A DNA stretch of 64,000 bases from Mesorhizobium sangaii (GTDB taxonomy: Bacteria; Pseudomonadota; Alphaproteobacteria; Rhizobiales; Rhizobiaceae): contig NZ_JACHEF010000012.1 in assembly GCF_014207355.1 (NCBI RefSeq), forward strand, positions 1 through 64,000, read 5' to 3'. Positions 52,925-61,791 of the stretch are shown in pieces (within the stretch, counting starts at the first letter, position 1; the number at the start of each line of letters is the position of its first letter). Both the position numbers and the translations under genes were made by a program. The notes under the pieces were generated by a model. It was given only the letters and a program-made list of their open reading frames with translations, ran no database searches and had not been told where the DNA came from.

Positions 52925-53782
52925 TCATGAGCCTCGATAGTCGAGGCCGATATCCAGGATCGGCGCGCTGTGGGTCAGTCGACCGATGGAAATCAGATCA
53001 ACGCCGGTCGCGGCAATCGCTCGCGCCGTATCGGATGTGATCCTGCCCGAAGCCTCGGTGATTGCGCGACCGCCAACGATTGCGACGGCGCAGCGGAGAT
53101 CGTCGAGGGACATGTTGTCGAGTAGGACCGCATCGGGAGCGAAGCCAAGGACCTCCTCCAACTGGGCCATCGTATCGACCTCGACTTCGATCTTGACCAG
53201 ATGACCGGCCCCGCTTCTTGCCCGCTCGAGCGCGAGGCGAACGCCGCCGGCGATGGCGATGTGGTTGTCCTTGATCAGAATGGCGTCGTCGAGACCGAAA
53301 CGGTGATTGGATCCGCCACCGGCGCGCACGGCGTACTTTTCGACTGCCCGCAAACCGGGCGTCGTCTTGCGGGTGCAGACGATCTTGGCGCCATGTCCGC
53401 GAACCGCAGCGACGATCGATGCCGTTGCCGTAGCAATGCCGCTCAGATGGCAAAGAAAATTGAGTGCCGTCCGTTCGGCTGTGAGAATGGCCCGGGCCGG
53501 GCCAACCACGGATGCAATGACCTCGCCATGCGTGACATTATTGCCGTCTGCCCGCTCCACCGAGATTTCGACGTCAGGATCGATCAGGCGGAAGGCGAGC
53601 ATCGCCAGATCGAGGCCGGCGACAACTCCTGACTGGCGCGCCGCCAGCACGGTCTTCGCATGGTGTTCCTTCGGTACGACGGCGTCCGTGGTCACGTCGC
53701 CGGCTCTGCCAAGGTCTTCGAGAAGAGCTGCCCGTACAAGCGGCTCCAGCATGATCGTGGGAAGTGGTGACAGCTTCATCAC
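52925..53782 (-). CDS. nadC: Nicotinate-nucleotide pyrophosphorylase (quinolinate phosphoribosyltransferase)
   Basis: 285 residues. Makes nicotinate mononucleotide from quinolinate and PRPP. Motifs: RTALNFLCHLSGIATATASI, CTRKTTPGLRAVEKYAVRAG, GGSNHRFGLDDAILIKDNHI, VDTMAQLEEVLGFAPDAVLL and SIGRLTHSAPILDIGLDY. Intact; overlaps nadB by 4 bp. Confidence 0.96.
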   Translation of the reverse strand: MMKLSPLPTIMLEPLVRAALLEDLGRAGDVTTDAVVPKEHHAKTVLAARQSGVVAGLDLAMLAFRLIDPDVEISVERADGNNVTHGEVIASVVGPARAILTAERTALNFLCHLSGIATATASIVAAVRGHGAKIVCTRKTTPGLRAVEKYAVRAGGGSNHRFGLDDAILIKDNHIAIAGGVRLALERARSGAGHLVKIEVEVDTMAQLEEVLGFAPDAVLLDNMSLDDLRCAVAIVGGRAITEASGRITSDTARAIAATGVDLISIGRLTHSAPILDIGLDYRGS

Positions 53783-55320
53783 TTTGCCCCTTCGAGGCTT
53801 GGGGAGCGTGCGAGTTCCCGCGCTGCCGCCAAGGCATCGGCAAGAGTGAGTTCGAAACGTCGGGCGACGGCGGCACGATGCGGAAAGTCGACGCGGTAGT
53901 GAGCGCCACGGCTTTCTTCGCGCGACAAGGCGGCGACCGTGATCATCAACCCGACAGCCGCTGGATCCGATGCCGCGTCCTTGGCTTCGGCGAGCGGCAA
54001 TAAGGCACCTGCTGTTGCTTTCAAACCGTCACCGTCCCGCACGATGCCGAGCGCGCGCGACAAGAGAGGACGCACGGTCTTTGGATCGGGGGAGGGGTAA
54101 TCGTTTGTGATCGCCGACCTTGTTCTGCGAGCGGGGGTTCCCGCCACGCTTTCAGCGACCCAGCGTGCGCAGACGACGGCCTCGGTCAAGGAGTTGCTGG
54201 CGAGCCTATTGGCGCCATGCAGTCCTGTCGAAGCGACTTCGCCGCAAGCCCAAAGGCCTTTAACCGAGGTCCTACCGGAGCCGTCTACGGCAACGCCGCC
54301 CATGTGGTAGTGTTGGGCCGGACGAATGGGAATAAGGTCGCGCGCGGGATTGATGCCGGCTCCACGACAGGCAGATGCGATGGCCGGGAACTGTCGCGCG
54401 AATTCTAAGCCAGGCCGCTCCCGCGCGTCGAGAAAAACGCGGTGACCTTTCGCAAGATGGTTCCACACGGCGCGCGCCAGGACATCGCGAGGCGCAAGTT
54501 CCGCCCCTTGCACGCCCTGGAGAAAGGGCCGGCCGGTCTCGTCGACGAGAGCAGCACCTTCGCCGCGGACAGCCTCGCTGATCAGCGTCATGGGACGTTC
54601 TGGTCCGTCAAGCGCGGTCGGGTGGAACTGGATGAATTCTAGATCGGTAAGCACCGCCCCCGCGCGGGCCGCAAGTGCCAGGCCCTGTCCGCAACTGCCC
54701 AGCGGATTGGTGGTGTCGAGAAACAATCCACCGATCCCACCGGTGGCAAGGACGACCCGTCGTGAGCCGAAAAATACCGGTCCTATCGAACAGCTCGCCC
54801 AAACGCCTCGGATCGCATTGTCCTTCACCGCCAGCCGGCGCGCTTCCACGCCCTCCACGACAACAATCGACGGAGCGGAACGCACGGCCGCGATCAGAGC
54901 CCGCATGATCTCACGCCCGGTGCCGTCACCGTGCGCATGAACGATGCGACGTCGGCTGTGCGCGGCCTCCAATCCAAGTCGCAGCGACCCTTTGAGCGCA
55001 CGGTCGAAGGGGACCCCGAAGCGCGCAAGCCCCTCGATCGCACTGGGCGCGTCGTGGAGGATGCGGCTTGCCATATTCTTGTCGCAGAGCCCGGCCCCGA
55101 CCGCAATTGTGTCGGCAAGATGCAGCGTCGGATCATCGTCATCACCGAGGCTCGCGGCCAGACCGCCCTGTGCCCAGGTGCTCGATGTGTCAGTTCCGAG
55201 TAGCGTCCTGGACAGAAGAAGCACCGGCTCGGGCGCCAGATGAAGCGCAGTCATCAGCCCGGCAATGCCGCCGCCGATGATAATGGGCCGCCCGAAGAAG
55301 CTGCGGACATCGGCGCTCAT
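53779..55320 (-). CDS. nadB: L-aspartate oxidase
   Basis: 513 residues from ATG 55320. FAD enzyme of the succinate dehydrogenase flavoprotein family oxidising aspartate to iminoaspartate. FAD site IIIGGGIAGLMTALHLAPE, then SSTWAQGGLAASLGDDDDPT, RRIVHAHGDGTGREIMRALI, FIQFHPTALDGPERPMTLIS, PAQHYHMGGVAVDGSGRTSV and GLHGANRLASNSLTEAVVCA. Overlaps nadA and nadC by 4 bp each. Confidence 0.96.
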   Translation of the reverse strand: MSADVRSFFGRPIIIGGGIAGLMTALHLAPEPVLLLSRTLLGTDTSSTWAQGGLAASLGDDDDPTLHLADTIAVGAGLCDKNMASRILHDAPSAIEGLARFGVPFDRALKGSLRLGLEAAHSRRRIVHAHGDGTGREIMRALIAAVRSAPSIVVVEGVEARRLAVKDNAIRGVWASCSIGPVFFGSRRVVLATGGIGGLFLDTTNPLGSCGQGLALAARAGAVLTDLEFIQFHPTALDGPERPMTLISEAVRGEGAALVDETGRPFLQGVQGAELAPRDVLARAVWNHLAKGHRVFLDARERPGLEFARQFPAIASACRGAGINPARDLIPIRPAQHYHMGGVAVDGSGRTSVKGLWACGEVASTGLHGANRLASNSLTEAVVCARWVAESVAGTPARRTRSAITNDYPSPDPKTVRPLLSRALGIVRDGDGLKATAGALLPLAEAKDAASDPAAVGLMITVAALSREESRGAHYRVDFPHRAAVARRFELTLADALAAARELARSPSLEGAK

Positions 55321-56291
55321 ACGGCGAGCATCCGCTCGACCGCCAGCCGCGCGCGCTGAGCGATCTCGGGCTCGATGGTTACAACATGGCGGTTCTCTTC
55401 GAGCGCTGCGCGGATATTGGCGAGCGTTATCCGCTTCATGTGCGGGCACAAATTGCAGGGGCGGATGAACTCGACTTCGGGGTGCTTGACCGCGACATTG
55501 TCGCTCATCGAACATTCCGTCAGCAGCACGACGCGTGGCGGCTTTTGCCGTTCGACATAGTCGGACATAGCGGCGGTCGAACCGGAAAAGTCGGCCTCTG
55601 CCACCACTTCAGGCGGGCACTCGGGGTGAGCAAGCACCACGAGGCCGGGATGTGCTTGACGCAATTCGCGAACGTCTGCGGCAGCGAAGCGCTCATGCAC
55701 CTCACAATGGCCCTTCCAGGCCAGTATCTCGACATCCGTCTCGGCGGCGACGTTCTTGGCCAGGTATTCGTCGGGCAGCATGATGACACGCGGCACGCCG
55801 AGCGATTCCACCACTGCCCGCGCATTGCCGGAGGTGCAGCAGATATCGGACTCGGCCTTCACGGCGGCAGAAGTGTTAACATAGGTGACGATCGGCACAT
55901 TCGGAATGCGCTGACGCATCAGGCGCACGTCCTCTGCGGTAATGGAGTCCGCCAGGGAACAGCCTGCGCGCAGGTCGGGGATGAGCACCGTCTTTTGCGG
56001 ATTGAGCAGCTTCGCCGTCTCGGCCATGAAATGCACGCCGGCGAGCACAATGACATCCGCTTCAGTCGACATCGCCTGGCGGGCAAGCGCGAGGCTGTCG
56101 CCGACGATGTCGGCGACACAGTGGAAGATCTCCGGCGTTTGGTAGTTGTGCGCCAGGATGACGGCGTTGCGCTCCCGCTTCAGCGCCAGAATTGCCTCGA
56201 TGTCGTCCAGAAAGGTCGGCCATTCGATTGGGGGGATGACGCGCCGAACGCGGTCGTACAGGGACGCACCCAAAGGCAGGACGGCGCTCAT
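55317..56291 (-). CDS. nadA: Quinolinate synthase
   Basis: 324 residues from ATG 56291 (MSAVLPLGASLYDRVRRVIP). [4Fe-4S] enzyme condensing iminoaspartate with dihydroxyacetone phosphate. Features: VILAHNYQTPEIFHCVADIV, DLRAGCSLADSITAEDVRLM (first cluster Cys), SDICCTSGNARAVVESLG (second) and RPCNLCPHMKRITLANIRAA (third). First structural gene of nadABC. The longer open frame upstream crosses the candidate operator and is not expected to be translated. Confidence 0.96.
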   Translation of the reverse strand: MSAVLPLGASLYDRVRRVIPPIEWPTFLDDIEAILALKRERNAVILAHNYQTPEIFHCVADIVGDSLALARQAMSTEADVIVLAGVHFMAETAKLLNPQKTVLIPDLRAGCSLADSITAEDVRLMRQRIPNVPIVTYVNTSAAVKAESDICCTSGNARAVVESLGVPRVIMLPDEYLAKNVAAETDVEILAWKGHCEVHERFAAADVRELRQAHPGLVVLAHPECPPEVVAEADFSGSTAAMSDYVERQKPPRVVLLTECSMSDNVAVKHPEVEFIRPCNLCPHMKRITLANIRAALEENRHVVTIEPEIAQRARLAVERMLAV

Positions 56292-56302
56292 CGAGCCTCC
56301 AG

Positions 56303-56349
56303 TTATAGTCCATATGATTATAAGACCTATATATTCGTTGTGACTATAA
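56303..56349. promoter_or_regulatory. Candidate NadQ operator upstream of nadA
   Basis: TTATAGTC-CATAT-GATTATAA (56303-56323) is a 21-bp palindrome with one mismatched pair, and a further half-site GACTATAA lies at 56342-56349. It is just upstream of nadA and just downstream of nadQ, in clearly A/T-rich DNA. NadQ is an established repressor of nadABC in alphaproteobacteria; that it binds this exact sequence is inference. Confidence 0.6.
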
Positions 56350-56355
56350 GCGATG

Positions 56356-57315
56356 TCAAGCGCGCGCGAGCGGCAATTTTGTCCCTGCCACAGGTCTCTC
56401 GTCGAGAATGGTGTGGCGGAAGCGGTAAAGCTGCGCCGGCCGGCCGCCGGTTTCGGCGGTCGTCTCTCCGGTTTTTTCAACCAGCTCCTGCTGCTCGATG
56501 AGCCTGCGAAAGTTCGGCTTGTTGATGAGCCTGCCGGAGAGTGCTTCCACGGTTCGCTGCAGCTGCAGAAGTGTGAAGAGCGGCGGCATCAGCTCGAACA
56601 CGACCGGCCGGTATTTGATCTTGGAGCGCAGCCGCGCAATAGCCGTTGCCAGGATACGGCGGTGATCGGCGATCATGGATCTGCCCGGCACCGGAGTAGG
56701 CTCGGCTGAAAAGCCGCCGCGCGTCGCTTCCTCCACCAGTGCTGCCTCGTAGAGAAGCTCATAGCGCTGCAGTACGAGCTCTTCGTTCCATGATCGGTCG
56801 TCGAAGCCGAAAGCGACAGCCGCGCGCCGCCGGCGATCGAGCCGTGTGGCGGTGTCGTCAGCGTCATCCGCCCATTCCCTCAGGCGCGGCCGCAGATGTT
56901 CTAGCACTACCGTCGGCGTGCCGGAGCGATGATCCTCCCACGGAAAATAGTCGTACCAGCTCGCCCAGCAGCGCCTGGCCGAGCCGCCCGCATCTTCGTC
57001 CCGCGTGAGCGCGAGATAGCTAATCGAGATTACGCGCTCCTCCGCGCCGATCCGATCGCGATCGGCGAAGGTGTAGAGCTGTTCGATATAGCCGAGCGGC
57101 TGGCCGGTCTGTTGTTCTACCCATCCCCTAAGGCCCGATTGCAGCGAACGGTGAGCCTGCTCGAACGGACCCGAGGGCAGTGCGTTTGCCTGCGCGATGG
57201 TGAGCACGCACGGGTCACTGTTAGTCACGGCGATGACAATGGCGATCAGGTCCGCCTTGACCGCGTTGGCGCCTCCAGCTCTGCCCTTCCTGCTTCCCTT
57301 TGCCTGATGGTCCAT
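56356..57315 (-). CDS. nadQ: NAD biosynthesis regulator NadQ (Nudix-like plus winged helix)
   Basis: About 319 residues from ATG 57315; another in-frame ATG at 57348 is possible. The N-terminal half resembles a Nudix domain without a clear Nudix box (LIAIVIAVTNSDPCVLTIAQ, QPLGYIEQLYTFADRDRIGA, ERVISISYLALTRDED). The C-terminal half (FELMPPLFTLLQLQRTVEAL, NKPNFRRLIEQQELVEKTGE, RPAQLYRFRHTILDERP) is the winged helix shared with NrtR/NadQ. It precedes nadABC on the same strand with a palindrome between, matching the known role as NAD-pathway repressor. Confidence 0.85.
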   Translation of the reverse strand: MDHQAKGSRKGRAGGANAVKADLIAIVIAVTNSDPCVLTIAQANALPSGPFEQAHRSLQSGLRGWVEQQTGQPLGYIEQLYTFADRDRIGAEERVISISYLALTRDEDAGGSARRCWASWYDYFPWEDHRSGTPTVVLEHLRPRLREWADDADDTATRLDRRRRAAVAFGFDDRSWNEELVLQRYELLYEAALVEEATRGGFSAEPTPVPGRSMIADHRRILATAIARLRSKIKYRPVVFELMPPLFTLLQLQRTVEALSGRLINKPNFRRLIEQQELVEKTGETTAETGGRPAQLYRFRHTILDERPVAGTKLPLARA

Positions 57316-57503
57316 GATCTCTGAACTGGTTTGGCCGAGCCCTGCCATCAAAAGCAGCTGAACCGATTTAATTCGGTTTTCTACGATAACTGTCGACGCG
57401 TCAACATCACGCACCGTCGCGATTTTAGCTCTTCGCACCTGCACAAAAATGTGCCAAAGGCGACACTCGCGGTTGGTAACGCAAGGGAAGGAGGCCTCAT
57501 TGA

Positions 57504-58337
57504 GTGCCGTTGCTAACACCAAGGCGATCACCCCCGCCGGATATCCATTCGCGAAAGGGTGGAACGCCGCTCGTCTGCCTTACTGCCTACACGACCCCGA
57601 TTGCCCGGCTGGTCGATCCCCATTGCGATGTAGTGCTAGTCGGCGACAGCGTCGGCATGGTTCTCCACGGCCTGCCGACCACGCTTGGGGTCACGCTCGA
57701 CATGATGATCATGCACGGCCAAGCCGTGCGCAGGGGCCTCGAGCGGGCGCTGATGGTCGTGGATATGCCGTTTGGCTCCTACGAGGAAAGCCCGGACCAC
57801 GCCTTCCGCAATGCCGCGCGGCTGATGGCGGAAACCGGATGCGCCGCCGTCAAGCTGGAAGGCGGCGAGGTCATCGCTGAAACGATCCGGTTTTTGACCG
57901 GCCGTGGGGTTCCCGTCATGGCCCATGTCGGGCTGACGCCGCAGGCGGTCAACACGTTCGGCGGATATCGCGTCCAGGGCAAGGGAGAGGATGGCGAGCG
58001 CATACTGCGCGATGCCCAGGCAGTGGCCGAGGCCGGAGCATTCGCGGTCGTGCTCGAAAAGATGCCCGAGGCGCTCGCCCGCCGGATCACAGAGGAACTC
58101 GCCGTCCCAACAATCGGGATCGGCGCCTCGCCAGCCTGCGACGGCCAGATTCTGGTGGTCGACGACGTTCTGGGCATGTTCACCGACTTTCGCCCGAAAT
58201 TCGTCAAGCGCTATGCCGAACTAGGCTCAGGGGCCGAGGCGGCGATCGGCGCTTACGCCGCCGATGTGAGGGACCGGCGCTTTCCGGCAGCCGAACATGT
58301 CTACGCCACCGCGTCGAGGGCCGGAGACGTCGCATGA
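57504..58337 (+). CDS. panB: 3-methyl-2-oxobutanoate hydroxymethyltransferase
   Basis: 277 residues as read from a GTG at 57504. PanB signatures: PLVCLTAYTTPIARLVDPHC, VVLVGDSVGMVLHGLPTTLG, MPFGSYEESPDHAFRNAARL, MAHVGLTPQAVNTFGGYRVQ and IGIGASPACDGQILVVDDVL. The first 14 codons look out of phase: a different frame starting TTG at 57500 encodes SAVANTKAITPAG, which is the usual PanB N-terminus, and an extra G in GCCGGATATCC separates the two. So either the GTG start is used (GGAAGGAGG lies about 10 bp upstream) or a one-base insertion has damaged the start. Overlaps panC by 4 bp. Confidence 0.88.
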   Translation: MPLLTPRRSPPPDIHSRKGGTPLVCLTAYTTPIARLVDPHCDVVLVGDSVGMVLHGLPTTLGVTLDMMIMHGQAVRRGLERALMVVDMPFGSYEESPDHAFRNAARLMAETGCAAVKLEGGEVIAETIRFLTGRGVPVMAHVGLTPQAVNTFGGYRVQGKGEDGERILRDAQAVAEAGAFAVVLEKMPEALARRITEELAVPTIGIGASPACDGQILVVDDVLGMFTDFRPKFVKRYAELGSGAEAAIGAYAADVRDRRFPAAEHVYATASRAGDVA

Positions 58338-59197
58338 GCGTGCCGATCGTTCGAACCGTTGCCGAGCTTCGGGCTGTTGTGGCGGGATGGCGGCGCTCTG
58401 ACGCAAGTGTCGCAGTGGTGCCGACCATGGGGGCCTTGCATGATGGACATCTGAGCCTCGTGCGTGCAGCGCTTCAGAAGGCCGAGCGGGTCATCGTGAC
58501 GTTGTTCGTCAACCCCAAGCAGTTCAACAGTGCCGCCGACCTTGCCGCCTATCCCCGGACGGAAAACCAAGATGCGGCAAAGCTCGCGCCGCTGGGCGCG
58601 CAACTGCTCTATGTGCCGGATGCAGAGGAGATGTATCCGCCGGGCTTCGCCACGACCGTTTCAGTCTCCGGCGTCAGAGAAGGCCTGTGCGGCGCGTTTC
58701 GGCCGGGCCATTTCGATGGAGTGGCGACCGTCGTTGCCAAGCTCTTCTTGCAAACCGGCGCTGATTTCGCCTTTTTCGGCGAAAAGGATTTCCAGCAGCT
58801 TCAGCTTGTCAGGCGCGTGGTCCAGGATCTGGATATTCCGATCACCGTTGTCCCATGTCCGACAGTCCGCGAAGCCGATGGTCTCGCTCTATCCTCGCGC
58901 AATGCCCGGCTCTCGCCAGCCGAGCGCGCCATTGCCCCAAATCTCGCATTGGTCCTGATCGAGACGGCTGAGCGGCTTGCGCGCGGCTCTCCCGTCCTGC
59001 CAACGCTTGCCGAAGCGCGCGCGGCAATTCTGGCTGCAGGCTTTCGCGACATCGAATACCTGGAGCTTCGCGGGGAAACAGATCTACAGCCAATGACAAG
59101 CCTTGACCGACCGGCGCGCCTACTTGCAGCATCTTGGCTCGGCGAAACACGGCTCATCGACAACGTCAGAACATCACCGATTGGTTCAACGAATTAA
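58334..59197 (+). CDS. panC: Pantothenate synthetase
   Basis: 287 residues. ATP-dependent ligation of pantoate and beta-alanine. HIGH-type motif in VVPTMGALHDGHLSLVRAAL, then VNPKQFNSAADLAAYPRT, RPGHFDGVATVVAKLFLQTG, AFFGEKDFQQLQLVRRVVQD and SSRNARLSPAERAIAPNLAL. Intact, second gene of panBC. Confidence 0.96.
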   Translation: MSVPIVRTVAELRAVVAGWRRSDASVAVVPTMGALHDGHLSLVRAALQKAERVIVTLFVNPKQFNSAADLAAYPRTENQDAAKLAPLGAQLLYVPDAEEMYPPGFATTVSVSGVREGLCGAFRPGHFDGVATVVAKLFLQTGADFAFFGEKDFQQLQLVRRVVQDLDIPITVVPCPTVREADGLALSSRNARLSPAERAIAPNLALVLIETAERLARGSPVLPTLAEARAAILAAGFRDIEYLELRGETDLQPMTSLDRPARLLAASWLGETRLIDNVRTSPIGSTN

Positions 59198-59364
59198 CGA
59201 GGTTCTCAGCGTTGAGTCACGCTCCGCAAGCAGAAGAAGGAAAGCAATGGCGGCGATGAAGGGGACAAGATCGTACGCGCTGTATCGGTGCGCGATCGTT
59301 TAAACCGAGCCCTCTGCCTGGCATCGAGCGACATTCACGAAGGTTATGCAAAGCGCAGCATCGC

Positions 59365-60092
59365 GTGTTTGAAAACTTCGTCGAACAACTCTCTGCAAGC
59401 GTTGATGCTGCCGATCTCCGTGAGGCAATGGCATCCGCCGCAGCCGGCTTCGACTTTCCACTCTTCGCCTATTTTATTTACCCGTCGGTCCCCGGCGATG
59501 CGCCGCGCTTGATCTCAAACTACCCTTCGCGCTGGACATCTCGTTATCTGCAGCAGCGGAACCACAGCCTTGATCCGGGTGATCCTGCGCGGGCTGCAAG
59601 GCTGGGATACTTTTGATTGGGGCGTGGATCGCGCTCGGCAGTGTCTGCCCACGTCACACCAACAAATTCTGGAGAGTGGCGCTCAGTTTGGCATCCGCGG
59701 CGGATTGACGATGTCAATGCATGATCATCGCGGCCGGTTTGCAGGCGCTGACCTTTGCTTCCGACCAGTCCCGTCGGCCTCTTTGCGGTCACTGGCACGT
59801 TTATGAAAAAGCATTGCAGCTGGTGGCGATCAACTTTCATACCCATGTGCGGCGCAGGCTCGCCAACGATCGCGTGGTGGATGGCGTAACGCTCACCCCG
59901 CGAGAGTTCGAAATGCCTGAAATGAACGGCGCGCGGCAAGTCGCCTTGGGACGTCAGCCAGATCCTCGGCGTCTCAAAGCGCACCTGACCTTCCATCTGG
60001 AAAACGCCAAAGCAAAGCTCGGCGTGCGAACGATCAACCAGGCCGTTGGCTGCCTCCGGTCAGGCGAGATCCTGATCCTTGCATCGCGATAG
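59365..60092 (+). pseudogene. LuxR-type quorum-sensing regulator, frameshifted
   Basis: Autoinducer-binding domain in pieces: MFENFVEQLSASVDAADLRE, SNYPSRWTSRYLQQRNHSLD, then frame-shifted GWDTFDWGVDRARQCLPTSH, ESGAQFGIRGGLTMSMHDHR, and YEKALQLVAINFHTHVRRRL. The C-terminal helix-turn-helix starts DGVTLTPREFE, is disrupted, and ends LTFHLENAKAKLGVRTINQA. At least three frameshifts. TraR/MrtR-like LuxR proteins control transfer of rhizobial symbiosis ICEs, which fits the neighbouring ICE remnants. Confidence 0.8.
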
Positions 60093-60292
60093 CTGTAAAC
60101 GTCTACAGGCTGCATCACCGGCGGCTTTGTCCTTCGATGGCGGAAACACATCCCGCACGGAGGCGACCATAATGGTGAATTGGGCTCACGAAGGCAGCAA
60201 AGCGTGAACTTACGCCGAAGCGTCCCGCACCTGGCTGATCACCAGCAGAAGCTCGCAGATTCTTGGCGGCGGCACTTAGTGCAAGGCCAAGG

Positions 60293-60590
60293 CTAAGCGT
60301 GCCGCCTCCGATGCGCCACACCGGGATACCGACCTTGCGCGCCTTGTCGGCAAGATTGGCCCGATTGCCAGCCGGGGAAGACCGCGACACCAGTCGGCAA
60401 GAGCTGCGGCGTATCGTCGTTGCGCATGAACGGTGCGGCGTTGCCGTGCTTTGTCCCGTCCCGGTTGAAGGCATCTGCGGCATCTTGCGAAAATCGGCCC
60501 GGCGGGCGGCAATGCGCTCGGCGATTTTGGCGACCTTGACTCTCGAACCAGTCCCGCCGTCGGAGGCGAATGACGATCTCCCGGATGGCG
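60293..60590 (-). pseudogene. DUF2493 (SLOG-like) protein remnant
   Basis: Minus strand in several frames: ERIAARRADFRKM, HGNAAPFMRNDDTPQLLPTG, VAVFPG, then ANLADKARKVGIPVWRIGGG. This order (nucleotide-binding-like GNAAPFxRN and GIPVWR end) matches DUF2493 proteins found near conjugation genes of rhizobial islands. Confidence 0.6.
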
Positions 60591-60654
60591 AACTTTATTG
60601 CGATCGCCGATACGCTGTATCGCCATGCCTCCAGCTTGCCGTTGGTTCCGTTTG

Positions 60655-60703
60655 ATCCATCATGTAGATGGGTTTTCATCTAAACAATCGATTTTACGCA
60701 GAA
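60655..60703 (+). promoter_or_regulatory. nod box upstream of a TolC-family pseudogene
   Basis: ATCCATCATGTAGATGGG, then TTTTC, then ATCTAAACAATCGATTTTAC. It agrees closely with the nod-box consensus; only the last bases (GCAGAA for CAATC) depart. It reads toward the TolC-like gene that begins about 150-170 bp later. Confidence 0.82.
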
Positions 60704-60849
60704 TGACCGGAATGAAAAAGGTCGCTCGGGAGGCTCTCTCCGTGCGCAAGAATAGAGCCTGAAGGGCCCCGAGACCGTCGTGTCGGCTGGTTGATCGCGA
60801 CCGCCGACGCGGCGCAGTTGCCATGACGAAATAAAATAAAGGGTTATGT

Positions 60850-61682
60850 TTGCCGACTGTACGCAATAGCATTTTTGCCATTATTTTTTGCTCTGCTACC
60901 GTGCTACCGTGCTACCGTGCTACCGCCGTTAACGGCGTCGGCAGAGACTATCTTCGGAAACCTATCAGAACAATTCTTCGCTGAATTCGGCCCGCGCCGG
61001 CACACGTGTCACGGACGAGGGCGTGGCCATCGCCAAGTCGGGCTGGCGTCCGACCATCAACGGCTCCGCGGACATCGAGTATTCCAGCAGCCACCTTAAC
61101 GGCTCGAACCGGAGCGCGCGCCTAACCAAAGGCAACTTCAGCGTCGAAATCGATCAGACTCTGTTCGACGGTTTTCAGACCAGGAACAATGTCGCGGCTG
61201 CGGGAGCGCAGGTCGGCGCTTCGGTCGAGAGCTTACGCAACGCCGAACAAGACACCCTGTTCAACGCGGCTCAGGCCTATATGAACGTAATTCGCGACCG
61301 GCAAGTCGCCGTGCTGACGGAGCAGAACCTGCAGTTCCTGACCGAACAGGCGCGTGCTGCGCGTTCGCGCTTCGCGGTTGGGGAAGGCACGCGCACCGAC
61401 GTCGCGCAGGCCGATGCCCAGCGCGCCAACGCAGTGGCGAAGTTGAGTGTCGCCCGCGCGCGGGCGCTGGCAAGTGCGGCAACCTATCGCCAGATCGTCG
61501 GGGACGAGCCGGGGAAGCTCAGGCCGGCGGCGCCGGTGGCAAAATTGCTGCCGTCGAGCCTCGATGTGGCAGTCGCGATCACATCAGCCGAGCATCCGGC
61601 CATCCTCGCCACCCAGCTTCTGGTTGACGCGGCGGCGTTTTCAGTGAAATCGGCCGAAGGCGCGCTGCTGCCCCAGCTGTGA
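60850..61682 (+). pseudogene. TolC-family outer-membrane channel, N-terminal part, frameshifted and truncated
   Basis: Signal-peptide-like start, then TASAETIFG (usual mature start of rhizobial TolC proteins), a frame break near 60958, and TYQNNSSLNSARAGTRVTDE, VAIAKSGWRPTINGSADIEY, DQTLFDGFQTRNNVAAAGAQ, DTLFNAAQAYMNVIRDRQVA and FAVGEGTRTDVAQADAQRAN. It stops after EGALLPQL, about half way through a normal 450-residue TolC. TolC channels serve type I secretion and efflux. Position behind a nod box suggests a flavonoid-inducible secretion or efflux role before decay. Confidence 0.75.
60894..60925 (+). repeat. Four tandem copies of TGCTACCG
   Basis: Perfect 8-bp unit repeated four times in the signal-peptide region of the TolC-like gene. 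Because the unit is not a multiple of three, gain or loss of a copy shifts the reading frame. Confidence 0.95.
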
Positions 61683-61791
61683 TCCGCTCGTGCACGGCGG
61701 CGAAACGCGTTCGCTTGAACATCATCCTCAAGGAAGACACGGCGCACAGGCCGCGTCCTAGCATTGAGATTGCTTCCTCCCTTTCGCGGAC

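Noticed and set aside
48982..52930. Several long plus-strand frames opposite bioA and bioB
   Set aside because: High-G/C third-position shadows of the bio operon with His/Arg/Gly-rich composition and no domains.
60894..60925. CRISPR-like array at the octamer repeat
   Set aside because: Units are contiguous 8-mers without spacers; no cas genes are present. No CRISPR array was seen anywhere in the window.
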